From: Clostridia bacterium
GTDB taxonomy: Bacteria > Bacillota > Clostridia > Oscillospirales > Feifaniaceae
Length of the DNA stretch: 64,000 nt
Direction: 5' to 3'
NCBI GenBank assembly: GCA_017517965.1
Contig: JAFWXR010000037.1
Span: 57,764 to 121,763, forward strand
Part shown: positions 33,764-42,586 of the stretch, one piece after another
How positions within the stretch are numbered: position 1 is the first letter of the stretch
Layout: each line of letters begins with the position of its first letter
Notes under the pieces: generated by a model
What the model was told of the DNA's origin: nothing
Seen by the model: the letters and a program-made list of their open reading frames with translations, nothing else
The model's database searches: none
Position numbers and translations under genes: made by a program

Positions 33764-34738
33764 TTAACCCCTTTCTGCAAACTGACCGGGCTCACGGTCT
33801 TCAAACGTAAAGTCTGTAAGCGGAGCCTGCGCTTCGATGTCTTCACCGGCCTGATAATCGCCGTAGAACGTGTTTATATCCTTGATGAACTTTCTGTTAA
33901 AGAGGTGGAGCGGAATGCCCTGAGGACATACTCTGCTACACTCACCACAGTCGGTACATCTGCCTGCAACGTGGAATGCACGGATGATGTGGAACATCTT
34001 TTCTTCAAATGAAGTCGTATTTGCCTTCTGTGCCGAGTCAAACTTCGTGCTGTCAAACACACACTTGCGGCAGCTGCATGCGGGGCATACGTTGCGGCAG
34101 GCGTTACATCTGATACACTTGCTCAGTTCAGCCCGGAAGAATGCAAACTTTTCTTCGGGACTCATAGCCTCGATTTTTTCAACTTCTGCAAAACGCTCTG
34201 CATCCACCGTGTCTGCGCTTTCGCCAATCTGCTCGTCAAATACGACGTGGTCTTTACCCTTGCAGACGTGGCAACGTTCAAGCATTGCATCCTTGTAGGA
34301 GATGGTCTTGTCACCGTAGAGCGTCTTTATTTCAAGTGTTTCGGCAGGGTTCGGATAGTCTGCACCGACGATGCTTTCTATACCCTTGATGCCTGCTTCC
34401 TTGATGTGCTTTACATCAACCTTACCCTTACAGCCGACACCGATAATGTAGGCTTTTTCACGGTCTACACGGTGTTCCTTTGTAAGCTGGTTGAAACTGT
34501 ATGAGTCGCAGGGCTTGAGGAAAACGAGTGTTTTGCCTTCAAGCTTTGATGCTTCTATCATATATTTACTGAGGTTTGCACCGCAGAAACCGTCGTAGAC
34601 GAAATCCTTAAGGTCTTCCTCAGTTTCGAAAAATGCCGGCTCGGGATCGTATGCAAATTCGCCCGCTTTCCAGCCGAGAACTCTGGCAACGGTACCGTCA
34701 GCCAGAAGCGCTTTTGCGCGGTTTACTAATTCCTGCAT
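33764..34738 (-). CDS. flxC: FlxC-like iron-sulfur subunit (FrhB-related)
   Basis: The 324-residue protein begins with a CoF420-hydrogenase-beta-like region (KTLVFLKPCDSYSFNQL, IIGVGCKGK) followed by two ferredoxin motifs, CIRCNACRNVCPACSC (near 210) and CTDCGECSRVCPQG (near 262). Cys pairs such as CHVCKGKD add possible cluster sites. The architecture resembles the protein next to MvhD in Flx and related clusters. The start overlaps flxD by 13 nt, which supports tight complex assembly. The exact Flx letter is assigned by position. Confidence 0.7.
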   Translation of the reverse strand: MQELVNRAKALLADGTVARVLGWKAGEFAYDPEPAFFETEEDLKDFVYDGFCGANLSKYMIEASKLEGKTLVFLKPCDSYSFNQLTKEHRVDREKAYIIGVGCKGKVDVKHIKEAGIKGIESIVGADYPNPAETLEIKTLYGDKTISYKDAMLERCHVCKGKDHVVFDEQIGESADTVDAERFAEVEKIEAMSPEEKFAFFRAELSKCIRCNACRNVCPACSCRKCVFDSTKFDSAQKANTTSFEEKMFHIIRAFHVAGRCTDCGECSRVCPQGIPLHLFNRKFIKDINTFYGDYQAGEDIEAQAPLTDFTFEDREPGQFAERG

Positions 34739-35163
34739 CTGAGATCCTCCAATCTGACATTCTTGCCGAGCTTGCGGATATCTTCAACAAACTCGTTCAT
34801 TGTCTGCGAGAATTTAACACCTTCTGCCGCTGATACCCATTCAACACGGGTGCGTGCTCTCTCAATACCGAGGTAGTCGAGCATTGAGAAGAGAAGCGTC
34901 ATTCTTCTTCTTGCGTAATAGTTACCTGTGCTGTAGTGACAGTCACCGGGGTGGCAACCGCACATAATAACACCGTCAGCACCCTTTTCGAATGCCCTGA
35001 GTATAAACATCGGGTTTACACGGCAGGAGCAGGGTACACGGATGATTTTAACGTCTGCCGGATATGCAAGTCTGCTGCTTCCTGCAAGGTCTGCACCTGC
35101 GTAACTGCACCAGTTACAGCAGAAAGCGACTATCTTCGGCTTGAATTCGTTATTTAACGACAT
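34726..35163 (-). CDS. flxD: FlxD/MvhD-type electron-transfer subunit
   Basis: The 145-residue protein matches MvhD: FCCNWCSYAGADLAG at the N-terminus, RVPCSCRVNPMFILRAFEKGADGV, then CGCHPGDCHYSTGN. These Cys hold a 2Fe-2S cluster and hand electrons to HdrA. ATG 35163 is chosen because GGAGG stands just upstream; the longer start overlaps hdrA by more than 100 nt. It keeps a 10-nt overlap with hdrA. Its presence marks the complex as Hdr-linked rather than a simple NADH dehydrogenase. Confidence 0.88.
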   Translation of the reverse strand: MSLNNEFKPKIVAFCCNWCSYAGADLAGSSRLAYPADVKIIRVPCSCRVNPMFILRAFEKGADGVIMCGCHPGDCHYSTGNYYARRRMTLLFSMLDYLGIERARTRVEWVSAAEGVKFSQTMNEFVEDIRKLGKNVRLEDLRCRN

Positions 35164-37142
35164 ATTGCATCCACCTCCGCTAAGATCTGTCTGTTTGAGA
35201 AGCCCTGCAGATCCATTGCACCTGAGGGACAAGCAACCGTACAAGCACCGCAACCCTGGCAAAGTGCATTGTTGACAACTGCAACACGGCGTTCTTCACG
35301 GATACCGTGGTCGTTGATCTGTATATTTTCATATGAGATTGCACCGTAGGGACATACGTTTGCACAAGTTGAGCATCCGTTACAGAGAAGTATGTCTGCC
35401 TGTGCCGTGCAGGGGTTGGTTGTGAGTTTATCCTTGGCAAGAAGACCGATAGCCTTAACTGCTGCGGCACCTGCCTGTGCAACCGTTTCCGGAATGTCCT
35501 TCGGGCCCTGACATACACCTGAAAGGAATACGCCTGCCGTCGGTGATTCAACGGGACGGAGCTTTGCATGGGATTCTGTAAGGAAGTTATTTGTATCGAT
35601 ACTTGCAGTAAGCATCGTTGCAATGTTTCTTACCGACGGATCGGGCTCGATAGCAGTTGCAAGAACGACCATATCTGCATTCATCTTTATCTGCTTGTTG
35701 TCAATAAGGTCAACACCCTGAACGAGAAGTGAACCGTCGGGCTGGGGCATAACCTTGCCGACCTGACCTTTGACGTAATTTACGTGGTAATCTTCAACCG
35801 CACGTCTGTAGAACTCGTCAAAGTTCTTACCGGGTGTACGCACGTCGATATAGAATACCGTTACGTTTGTATCCGGGTACTTATCTCTGATAAGCATTGC
35901 GTGCTTTGCCGTGTACATACAGCAGATCTTTGAACAGTAGCTCTTGCCTCTGCCGTCAGAACAACGGCTGCCCACACACTGAATGAACACGATGTTCTTG
36001 GGTGCCTTACCGTCTGAAAGACGTTCAAGATGTCCCTTCGTAGGACCTGCAGCGTTCATGATACGTTCAAGTTCAAGTGAGGTAACAACGTCCTTACTCT
36101 GTGAGTACGCATATTCGTCATACTTGTCAAGCTTGATTGTGTCAAAGCCCGTTGCAACTACGATTGCACCGTATTCTCTCGTGATAATTTCATCCTGCTG
36201 TTCGTAATCAACCGCACCTGCGGCACATATCTTCTGACAGATACCGCACTTGCCCGTCTTGAACTTAAGGCAGTTTTCTGTATCAATTACCGGAACGTTG
36301 GGAATTGCCTGAGCAAAGGGTGTGTAGATTGCCGACCTTGTATTAAGACCTCTGTTGAATTCGCTGGGTGCCTTCTTTGAAGGACACTTTTCCTGACAGA
36401 GACCGCAACCCGTACACTTGGTTGAATCAACGTATCTTGCTTTCTTGCGGATATCAACCTTAAAGTCACCCACAAAGCCCGATACCTTTTCAACTTCACT
36501 GTAAGTGTATATGTTTATTTTCTCGTGAGCAGCAGCCTCAACCATTTTAGGAGTGAGGATACATGCCGAACAGTCGAGTGTCGGGAATGTCTTGTCAAGC
36601 TGTGACATTCTTCCGCCTATACTCGGCGTCTTTTCCACTATGTCAACCTCGTAGCCTGCATCTGCAATATCAAGAGCAGACTGGATACCTGCGATACCGC
36701 CGCCGATAACGAGTGCACGTTTTACAACCCTGCTTTCACCCGGCTGTAAGGGGGTGTCAAGATTGAGCTTTGCAATAGCCGCCCTTGCAAGAATGACAGC
36801 CTTTTCCGTGCCTTCTTCAACGTCCTTATGAATCCATGAACAATGCTCACGGATGTTTGCAATTTCAACCATAAATGAGTTGATACCTGCATTTGCGGCA
36901 GCCTTTCTGAAGGTCGCCTCATGCATACGGGGTGAGCAGGAGCATACCACGATACCGGTGAGCTTATGCTCTTCAATCGCTTTTGCGATAAGCTGCTGAC
37001 CTGCTTCTGAACACATATACGGATAATCCTCAGCGTGAATTACGCCGGGTTCCGTGCGAATAGCTTCAACTACTCTTTTTACGTCTACCGTACCTGCGAT
37101 GTTACTACCGCAATGGCAGACAAATACGCCTATTCTCTGCAC
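35154..37142 (-). CDS. hdrA: HdrA, heterodisulfide-reductase-like FAD/Fe-S subunit
   Basis: The 662-residue protein has the HdrA order: N-terminal SPRMHEATFR domain, FAD motif VIGGGIAGIQSALDIADAG (about 146), DCSACILTPKM (about 195), ferredoxin motif CTGCGLCQEKCP (about 243), a thioredoxin-reductase-like domain, and two C-terminal motifs CNGCSTCANVCPYG and CQGCGACTVACPSG (about 590-640). HdrA carries the bifurcating FAD in methanogens and in FlxABCD-HdrABC of sulfate reducers. It lies between hdrC (6-bp gap) and flxD (10-nt overlap). Confidence 0.92.
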   Translation of the reverse strand: MQRIGVFVCHCGSNIAGTVDVKRVVEAIRTEPGVIHAEDYPYMCSEAGQQLIAKAIEEHKLTGIVVCSCSPRMHEATFRKAAANAGINSFMVEIANIREHCSWIHKDVEEGTEKAVILARAAIAKLNLDTPLQPGESRVVKRALVIGGGIAGIQSALDIADAGYEVDIVEKTPSIGGRMSQLDKTFPTLDCSACILTPKMVEAAAHEKINIYTYSEVEKVSGFVGDFKVDIRKKARYVDSTKCTGCGLCQEKCPSKKAPSEFNRGLNTRSAIYTPFAQAIPNVPVIDTENCLKFKTGKCGICQKICAAGAVDYEQQDEIITREYGAIVVATGFDTIKLDKYDEYAYSQSKDVVTSLELERIMNAAGPTKGHLERLSDGKAPKNIVFIQCVGSRCSDGRGKSYCSKICCMYTAKHAMLIRDKYPDTNVTVFYIDVRTPGKNFDEFYRRAVEDYHVNYVKGQVGKVMPQPDGSLLVQGVDLIDNKQIKMNADMVVLATAIEPDPSVRNIATMLTASIDTNNFLTESHAKLRPVESPTAGVFLSGVCQGPKDIPETVAQAGAAAVKAIGLLAKDKLTTNPCTAQADILLCNGCSTCANVCPYGAISYENIQINDHGIREERRVAVVNNALCQGCGACTVACPSGAMDLQGFSNRQILAEVDAICR

Positions 37143-37148
37143 CTGTTA

Positions 37149-37538
37149 TCACCTCTTGTACTTTCTGAATGCGCTTACTAAGAGCTGCTGAGGAAGCTCG
37201 GAGTCAAGCAATTCGGGGATTTCGTCTGCCTGCAGATAATCCATGCCACGCTGGCGGACTACCAACTGTCTTGCCGCATCTACGAGTTTACCGGGCTCTA
37301 CGTTTCTCGGACAACGCTCAACACAAGCGAAGCAGGAAAGGCATTTCCACAGTGACTTTGACTCGACAAGAGCCTCAACGTCATCATTTATAACATAGGA
37401 AACAAACTGATGGGGTTTAATATCCATCTCGTTGTATGAGGGGCAGGATGCAGAGCACTTGCCGCACTTCATACACTTGTACGGGTTGACACCGCTGATT
37501 TCTTTAATCTTTTCAGCCTGATTGTTTGCGTGCATCAC
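37149..37538 (-). CDS. hdrC: HdrC, dicluster ferredoxin subunit
   Basis: The 129-residue protein is a two-cluster ferredoxin with CMKCGKCSASCP (about 22-33) and CLSCFACVERCP (about 65-76), the normal HdrC size and spacing. It relays electrons between HdrA and HdrB. The start overlaps the hdrB stop by 4 nt and the stop lies 6 bp before hdrA, giving the usual order B-C-A. Confidence 0.9.
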   Translation of the reverse strand: MMHANNQAEKIKEISGVNPYKCMKCGKCSASCPSYNEMDIKPHQFVSYVINDDVEALVESKSLWKCLSCFACVERCPRNVEPGKLVDAARQLVVRQRGMDYLQADEIPELLDSELPQQLLVSAFRKYKR

Positions 37539-38326
37539 TTAACCTCCTCTTTAACACCGAGTGCTTCTGCAAGAAGTTCGGTAAAATAAACTACGGGTAA
37601 TTTGCCCTGTGAATTCTTATTGAGGTTATACATACAAAGCGGGCAAGCGGTTATGAGCATTTCTGCACCGAAACCTGCTGCATTATCCTCAATTGATACG
37701 CACATGTTTGCCGCCATCTCTTTTTCTTTGAGTGAGATATAGCCGCCGCAGCACTCGTTTCTCATGGGGTAGATAACCGGCTCTGCACCGATAGCCCTGA
37801 TAAAGTCCTCGATAATCTTCGGGTTTTCCGGATCATCGAACTTGAGTGTGCTGCCCGGACGGAGCAGCAGACAGCCGTAATATGCGCCTATCTTCTTTCC
37901 TGTGAGCGGATTTACAACCTTTTTCTTCAATTCATCAAAGCCAATGCGGTCACGCAGAACTTCGAGGAAGTGAAGCACGTTTGTTTCACCGTTGTAAGGC
38001 GTTTCAAGCTGCATATAGTTGTTTGCCTTTGTGCGAACGTTTTCGTCGTTCTTAATGTCCTCATTAACACGCTTGACAACGTTGTAGCATGCTGAACACA
38101 GCGTCACAAGTTCCTGTCCCTTGTCCCTTGCCTGTGCAAGAGTACGTACGGAAGAAAGCTTGGTTGCTATTTCGTCCTTGCCGAGCGGATAGACGCCGCC
38201 GCAACACTGCCAGTCTTCAACTTCTTCAAGTTCAAAACCCAGCGCCTTGGCAGAAACTCTGGCATATGCATCCAGATCTTTTGCCTTCGTCTTTAAGGTA
38301 CATCCCGGGTAATAGCTGTACTTCAT
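37535..38326 (-). CDS. hdrB: HdrB, CCG-domain disulfide-reducing subunit
   Basis: The 263-residue protein starts MKYSYYPGCTLKTKAKDL and has two cysteine-rich CCG domains: WQCCGGVYPLGK near 43 with CSACYNVV near 80, and NECCGGYISLK near 188 with CPLCMYNL near 228. These match the non-cubane cluster sites of HdrB. ATG 38326 has AGGAG 7 nt upstream; longer starts lack a site. In methanogens the site reduces CoM-S-S-CoB. Clostridia lack those thiols, so the partner here is unknown and may be another disulfide or the FrdAB module itself. Confidence 0.9.
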   Translation of the reverse strand: MKYSYYPGCTLKTKAKDLDAYARVSAKALGFELEEVEDWQCCGGVYPLGKDEIATKLSSVRTLAQARDKGQELVTLCSACYNVVKRVNEDIKNDENVRTKANNYMQLETPYNGETNVLHFLEVLRDRIGFDELKKKVVNPLTGKKIGAYYGCLLLRPGSTLKFDDPENPKIIEDFIRAIGAEPVIYPMRNECCGGYISLKEKEMAANMCVSIEDNAAGFGAEMLITACPLCMYNLNKNSQGKLPVVYFTELLAEALGVKEEVK

Positions 38327-38368
38327 GATTTCTCCTGTCATCCTTTCATACTGCAGTATATTTTCAGA

Positions 38369-38439
38369 TGCACGCATGTGCACATACGCGCATTTCTCCA
38401 GTTAAAATTAAGCATAACATATATTATATATTTATTCAA
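38369..38439 (-). promoter_or_regulatory. Promoter and possible operator of the hdr-flx-frd-fum operon
   Basis: On the minus strand TTGAAT (38439-38434), 17 nt and TATGCT (38416-38411) form a promoter. Downstream, ATGTGCACAT (38376-38385) is a perfect 10-bp palindrome inside a 22-bp imperfect dyad, in the leader of hdrB, and could be a repressor site. Confidence 0.5.
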
Positions 38440-38488
38440 GTTTTTTAGGCCATTTTTCGTCAAAAATTTCACAATTGAAATAAAAAAA

Positions 38489-38514
38489 GCAGAGCACCTT
38501 AAAAAATGCTCTGC
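38489..38514 (-). terminator. Terminator of the FNT gene
   Basis: GCAGAGCA and TGCTCTGC arms with a 10-nt loop are followed by seven U on the minus strand, 11 bp past the FNT stop. Confidence 0.8.
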
Positions 38515-38524
38515 AAAATCGAAG

Positions 38525-39118
38525 TTATAAAGTTTCTTTGAGAAAATATTTACGGCAAAAGGGGAGAAGCGAACAACCCACTAAATTACCCAAAACGGCA
38601 ATGATTATAAAGAGTACCGCTTTCCACGAATAAACGCCTGCCGCAAACATAAAAAAGACGTCTGCCACACTGTGCTCAAACCCTGCGAGAATAAAGGTCG
38701 GTATGCAGATGGTGGGCACAAAAAAGTTCTTCGTGACCGCATAGCCTTCAACCGCCACATACATCAGCACTCCGCAGAAAATTGCGTTTACAAATGACAA
38801 ACCGAGCGGTGCGTCAAGCCTGTGTGAAAACACGTCGGCAAGCCCTCTGAAATCGGCGTAAATGCCCATAAGTGCACAACCCGTAAAGTTACCTGCAATC
38901 GTTATGAGCAGGGTGGGGATATACTTCACACCGTATTTGGGCAGATTTCCCGCACGGCCCGTAAAAAGACCGAGAGAAAAGACCAAAATCGCCGTCAGCC
39001 CGAAGGCAAAAAGCAGTGTTGCAACGTATTTGTTTTCACAGCAAAGATATGCCGTTCCGCCGAGTCCTATCAGTATGCCTCCGAGCAGGCACCTGACGAA
39101 ATCTTCAAATATTTTCAT
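38525..39118 (-). CDS. Formate/nitrite transporter-family channel, short form
   Basis: The 197-residue protein has about six helices and FNT features: the two re-entrant half-helix regions LGLFTGRAGNLPKYG near 50 and AGFEHSVADVFFMFAAG near 140, the second including the conserved His of the pore (EHSVAD). FNT channels usually span 260-280 residues, so this one is trimmed in its loops. It should conduct formate, nitrite or another small monovalent anion. A decayed copy of its first 15 codons lies 200 bp upstream at 39291-39338. Confidence 0.75.
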   Translation of the reverse strand: MKIFEDFVRCLLGGILIGLGGTAYLCCENKYVATLLFAFGLTAILVFSLGLFTGRAGNLPKYGVKYIPTLLITIAGNFTGCALMGIYADFRGLADVFSHRLDAPLGLSFVNAIFCGVLMYVAVEGYAVTKNFFVPTICIPTFILAGFEHSVADVFFMFAAGVYSWKAVLFIIIAVLGNLVGCSLLPFCRKYFLKETL

Positions 39119-39233
39119 TTCTACCTCGATTAAAAAATTTTATTAAACACGAAGACCATAATACACCAAAAATTGCACTTAGTCAATGCGAATAAAAGTT
39201 CAATTTTGACCGCCTGACTGAAGCATTACGATA

Positions 39234-39338
39234 ACTTCACAATGCTTGGTGCGGGGGAACCGTGACTACGTAGGCTTTTTTGCCTTCGGATTAAAGCACA
39301 AGTCCAATCAATATACCTCTGATAAAATCTTCAGGCAT
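39234..39338 (-). pseudogene. Scar made of pieces of the neighbouring FNT and rlmD genes
   Basis: 39291-39338 reads MPEDFIRGILIGLVL and stop, matching the FNT start (MKIFEDFVRCLLGGILIGL) with a 12-nt deletion. 39258-39288 matches 40542-40572 of the methyltransferase gene at 29 of 31 bases. 39234-39260 is identical to 40350-40376 of the same gene. The two methyltransferase pieces are joined at a shared AAC. None is functional. Confidence 0.8.
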
Positions 39339-40317
39339 TTTTACTCCGACTTATATTTTTAATCAGTGCATACGCAGCTATAAGTGATAATACCACGGCT
39401 GAAGATACCGCAAATTGCCATCCTGGCGTCAGACTGAGGCGTGGAAATATATCGTACTGCAATACCGCTATCGGCAAAACGTGATAGAGATATACGTCGT
39501 ATGATACGGCACTTAAAACAGCAGAAAGTCTGTAAATACCGTCACATTTTTTGCAAAGATACGTGCATATGCCGTATAAGGCGATAATAGCCGACGTAAC
39601 GTATATAACGTTTATAACGTAGGCGTGTCTGTAAAAAAGCTTGCCGATTGTCGAAAAATAAGAAAACCTTGCGTGGATAAAGCCTGAAATGATGCATATG
39701 GCAATGCAGGGAGAAACGGCTTTTTTAATTTTTTCACGGTGTGCCGAAACCAACATTCCGAACACGAAATAAAAAAGGTATGAAGCAAAAAATCTGTCGG
39801 AGTAAGTAAAGTGCAGATACTGCTGACAGCAGAGCGTGCATATAAAAGACAAAACCGTAACAAGTACGGGTGACCGCTTGAAAATGCCCTTTAAAACGGG
39901 GAACAGCAAATAAAACTGTAACGCAATTATTACGTAATAAAACTGTGCAGACAACGTTCCTAAAAATACGTACTGCGGTAATTCCTTTAAACTCACCCAT
40001 GCTTTAGAATAGAAATATACAAAGTATATCAGCACAGATATAACGTAGGGGACAATTATTTTCTTAAATCGCCCCGAAAAAAACCGCCTGCAGTCAATTT
40101 TGACATCGCTGTATTTGTTGAAAAGCTTAAATCCGCTGAGAAAAATAAAAGCAGGCACCGAAAAATGCAGCAACTTGTTAAGGCTGAAAAGTAAAATATA
40201 CCACAAGCTGTCATTATTCAACTCTGCTAAAGGCCACGAGGTCAGATGAACGGCAACCACACAAAAACACAGAAGTGCGTTCATGAGAGTTATTGCTTTT
40301 ATATTACCTTTTTTCAT
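39331..40317 (-). CDS. Acyltransferase family 3 membrane protein
   Basis: The 328-residue protein has about ten membrane helices and the acyltransferase-3 start: residues 6-30 (KAITLMNALLCFCVVAVHLTS) with the conserved His, followed by FSVPAFIFLSGFKLF and KRI-type basic loop residues (RRFFSGRFKKIIVPY). Family members O-acetylate cell-surface sugars. The gene begins 2 bp after the rlmD-like stop and its own stop overlaps the FNT scar. The target polymer is unknown. Confidence 0.8.
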   Translation of the reverse strand: MKKGNIKAITLMNALLCFCVVAVHLTSWPLAELNNDSLWYILLFSLNKLLHFSVPAFIFLSGFKLFNKYSDVKIDCRRFFSGRFKKIIVPYVISVLIYFVYFYSKAWVSLKELPQYVFLGTLSAQFYYVIIALQFYLLFPVLKGIFKRSPVLVTVLSFICTLCCQQYLHFTYSDRFFASYLFYFVFGMLVSAHREKIKKAVSPCIAICIISGFIHARFSYFSTIGKLFYRHAYVINVIYVTSAIIALYGICTYLCKKCDGIYRLSAVLSAVSYDVYLYHVLPIAVLQYDIFPRLSLTPGWQFAVSSAVVLSLIAAYALIKNISRSKNA

Positions 40318-40319
40318 AT

Positions 40320-41666
40320 TTAACCCCTTTGTCTTTGCAAAGCACAGACAACTTCACAATGCTTGGTGCGGGGGAACATATCTACGGCTATCGCTTTTCT
40401 TGCTTCGTAGCCCTTTTCTTTTAAAAGTTTTAAATCACGGGCAAGCGTTGCACTGTTGCAGGATACGTATACGAGTCTGTCGGGGGAAATATCGGATATC
40501 GTGTTTATAAGGTCGGCATCAAGCCCCTGTCTCGGCGGGTCAACCGTGACTACGTCGGCTTTTATGCCTTCGTCTTTAAGACGTCGTGCCGCCTGCGCCG
40601 CATCACCGCAGAAAAATTCTGCATTGGAAATGCCGTTTATTTTTGCATTTTTCTTTGCATCGTCTATCGCCTGCGGAACAATCTCGACACCTATCGCCTT
40701 TTTGGCACGCTTAGCTTCGAGAAGCGTTATCGTGCCGATACCGCAGTAGAGGTCAAGCACCGTGTCGTTTTCGGTTATATCCGCCATATCAAGTGCCGCC
40801 GTGTAAAGCCTTTCACATTGCCTGCGGTTGACCTGATAAAAGGATGCCGCCGTTATGTTGAATTTAAGACCGCAAAGCGTATCCGTCATATACCCGTCAC
40901 CGAAAACCGTGATATACTTATCACCCGTTATCACGTTGGTGGAGGCTCTGTTTACGTTTATGACCACACTTTGCAGATTTTCGATATTCTCTTTAAGCAG
41001 AGTGATATATTCGTCTGCAAAGGGCAACTTTTCCTCCGTCAGCACAAGCATAACGCAGACCGTGTCACCGCTTCGCACGAAAACGTGGCGTACAAGGCCG
41101 TTTTGCGTTTTTTCATCGTAGGGTTTAATGCCGTGTTTTTTCATAAAATCCACGGTAAGACCACGCACCCTGTTTGCAACGTCACTCTGTATATCACAAT
41201 TACCGTCCGATACAATTCTGTGTGAACGGGGGGCGTAAAAACCGCACTTTATTTCGCCGTTTTCACACGAAACGGGGAAGCACGCCTTGTTTCTGTACGA
41301 CGAAACCTCCTCTGCACCGAGAATGGTTTCAACCTCAATATCAAGACCGCCGAGACGCTTCAAAGCATCCGAAACGAAGCCTTTTTTGGCTTCAAGCTCA
41401 GCCTCGTAGGTTATATGCATAAATGCACAGCCGCCACATTTACCTGCAAAAGAGCAGGCGGGAGAAACCCTGTCGGGCGAGGGGGTGAGTATTTCTTCAA
41501 TTCTGCCCACAAGGTAACGGGTGGTGACCTTTATAATCTTTACAAGAAGTCTGTCACCCTTTGCCGAAAAAGGCACAAAAACGACACCGCCATTATGTCT
41601 GCCGATGCCGTTTCCGTCTGATGAATAACCTGTTATTTCAAGTTCTATAATATCGTTTTTCTTCAT
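40320..41666 (-). CDS. rlmD: 23S rRNA (uracil-5-)-methyltransferase, RlmD/RumA type
   Basis: The 448-residue protein has an N-terminal TRAM domain (1-58), a 4Fe-4S motif CSFAGKCGGC (C71, C77, C80) with a later Cys, a SAM-binding domain (LDLYCGIGTITL, about 305) and the PPRQGLD and SCNSATLARD blocks that contain the catalytic Cys. It methylates a uridine in 23S rRNA at C5 using SAM. The RlmC/RlmCD/TrmA relatives cannot be separated by eye. The ATG overlaps the stop of the aldo/keto reductase gene (TAATG). Two fragments of it recur in the scar at 39234-39288. Confidence 0.87.
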   Translation of the reverse strand: MKKNDIIELEITGYSSDGNGIGRHNGGVVFVPFSAKGDRLLVKIIKVTTRYLVGRIEEILTPSPDRVSPACSFAGKCGGCAFMHITYEAELEAKKGFVSDALKRLGGLDIEVETILGAEEVSSYRNKACFPVSCENGEIKCGFYAPRSHRIVSDGNCDIQSDVANRVRGLTVDFMKKHGIKPYDEKTQNGLVRHVFVRSGDTVCVMLVLTEEKLPFADEYITLLKENIENLQSVVINVNRASTNVITGDKYITVFGDGYMTDTLCGLKFNITAASFYQVNRRQCERLYTAALDMADITENDTVLDLYCGIGTITLLEAKRAKKAIGVEIVPQAIDDAKKNAKINGISNAEFFCGDAAQAARRLKDEGIKADVVTVDPPRQGLDADLINTISDISPDRLVYVSCNSATLARDLKLLKEKGYEARKAIAVDMFPRTKHCEVVCALQRQRG

Positions 41667-42508
41667 TATCTGGGAAGATTGTCGGGGTGACGGCTGATTC
41701 TCTTATCATCGGGAAGTGAATCGAGCAGTTCCATCTCGTTTTTGTGGATTTCAAAGTCAAAAATCTTGCGGTTGTCACGAATTCTCTCGACGTGTGTTGA
41801 CTTGGGAAGTGTGACGATACCGTGCTGATATGCCCAACGCAGACAAATCTGTGCAGGCGTCTTGTTATAAATCGCCGCAACGGCGTTTATAGTGGGATCC
41901 TCAAGATCCTGTGCCCTGCCGAGAGGTGCCCACGCCTCCATAACGATGCCTCTGTTCTGACAGAAGTCAACCGTTTCTTTCTGGGGGTAGGTGGGGTGTA
42001 TTTCCATCTGGTTAACCATAGGTGCAATTTCACATTTTGCAAGAAGGGGCTTTAAGTGCTTGGGCATAAAGTTTGATACGCCGATTGCACGGAGTTTACC
42101 CTCTTTATACGCTTCTTCAAATGCACGCCACGTTGAAAGATTGAGCTCTGCCCAGTCACCCTCAAAGCCTTCGGGAATGGGCCAGTGAATGAGCATAAGG
42201 TCTATGTAACCGATGTCAAGACGCTTTAAGCTGTTTTCGATGCTTGCCTTCGCCTTCTCGTAACCCTGGTCATCGTCCCACACCTTGCTTGTTACCCATA
42301 TGTCTTCTCTTGCTATACCGCTGTCACGGATTGCCCTGCCGACACTCTCCTCGTTGCCGTAAAGACTTGCCGTGTCTATATGACGGTAACCGCAGGCAAG
42401 CGCCTCTTTTACCGAATTATAAGCATCCTCACCGTCGGGAATTTTGTACGTGCCGAAACCGATTGCCGGAATCTGTGTTCCGTTTGCAAGTTTAAATGAG
42501 TTTTTCAT
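41666..42508 (-). CDS. Aldo/keto reductase
   Basis: The 280-residue TIM-barrel protein has the AKR tetrad: D (GYRHIDTASLYGNE), Y in the same block, K (SKVWDDDQGYEKA) and H (LMLIHWPIP), plus GVSNF and the NADPH-binding LPKSTHVERIRDN near 235-250. It reduces small aldehydes or ketones, for example methylglyoxal or diketogluconate, with NADPH. It is the first gene of a three-gene minus-strand run with rlmD and the acyltransferase. The substrate is not predictable. Confidence 0.92.
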   Translation of the reverse strand: MKNSFKLANGTQIPAIGFGTYKIPDGEDAYNSVKEALACGYRHIDTASLYGNEESVGRAIRDSGIAREDIWVTSKVWDDDQGYEKAKASIENSLKRLDIGYIDLMLIHWPIPEGFEGDWAELNLSTWRAFEEAYKEGKLRAIGVSNFMPKHLKPLLAKCEIAPMVNQMEIHPTYPQKETVDFCQNRGIVMEAWAPLGRAQDLEDPTINAVAAIYNKTPAQICLRWAYQHGIVTLPKSTHVERIRDNRKIFDFEIHKNEMELLDSLPDDKRISRHPDNLPR

Positions 42509-42586
42509 AAGTAAACCTCCGAATAAATTGTTATACCTAAAAATATATTATATCATAAATATTCGTTTTGACAAGGTGGGTTGATT

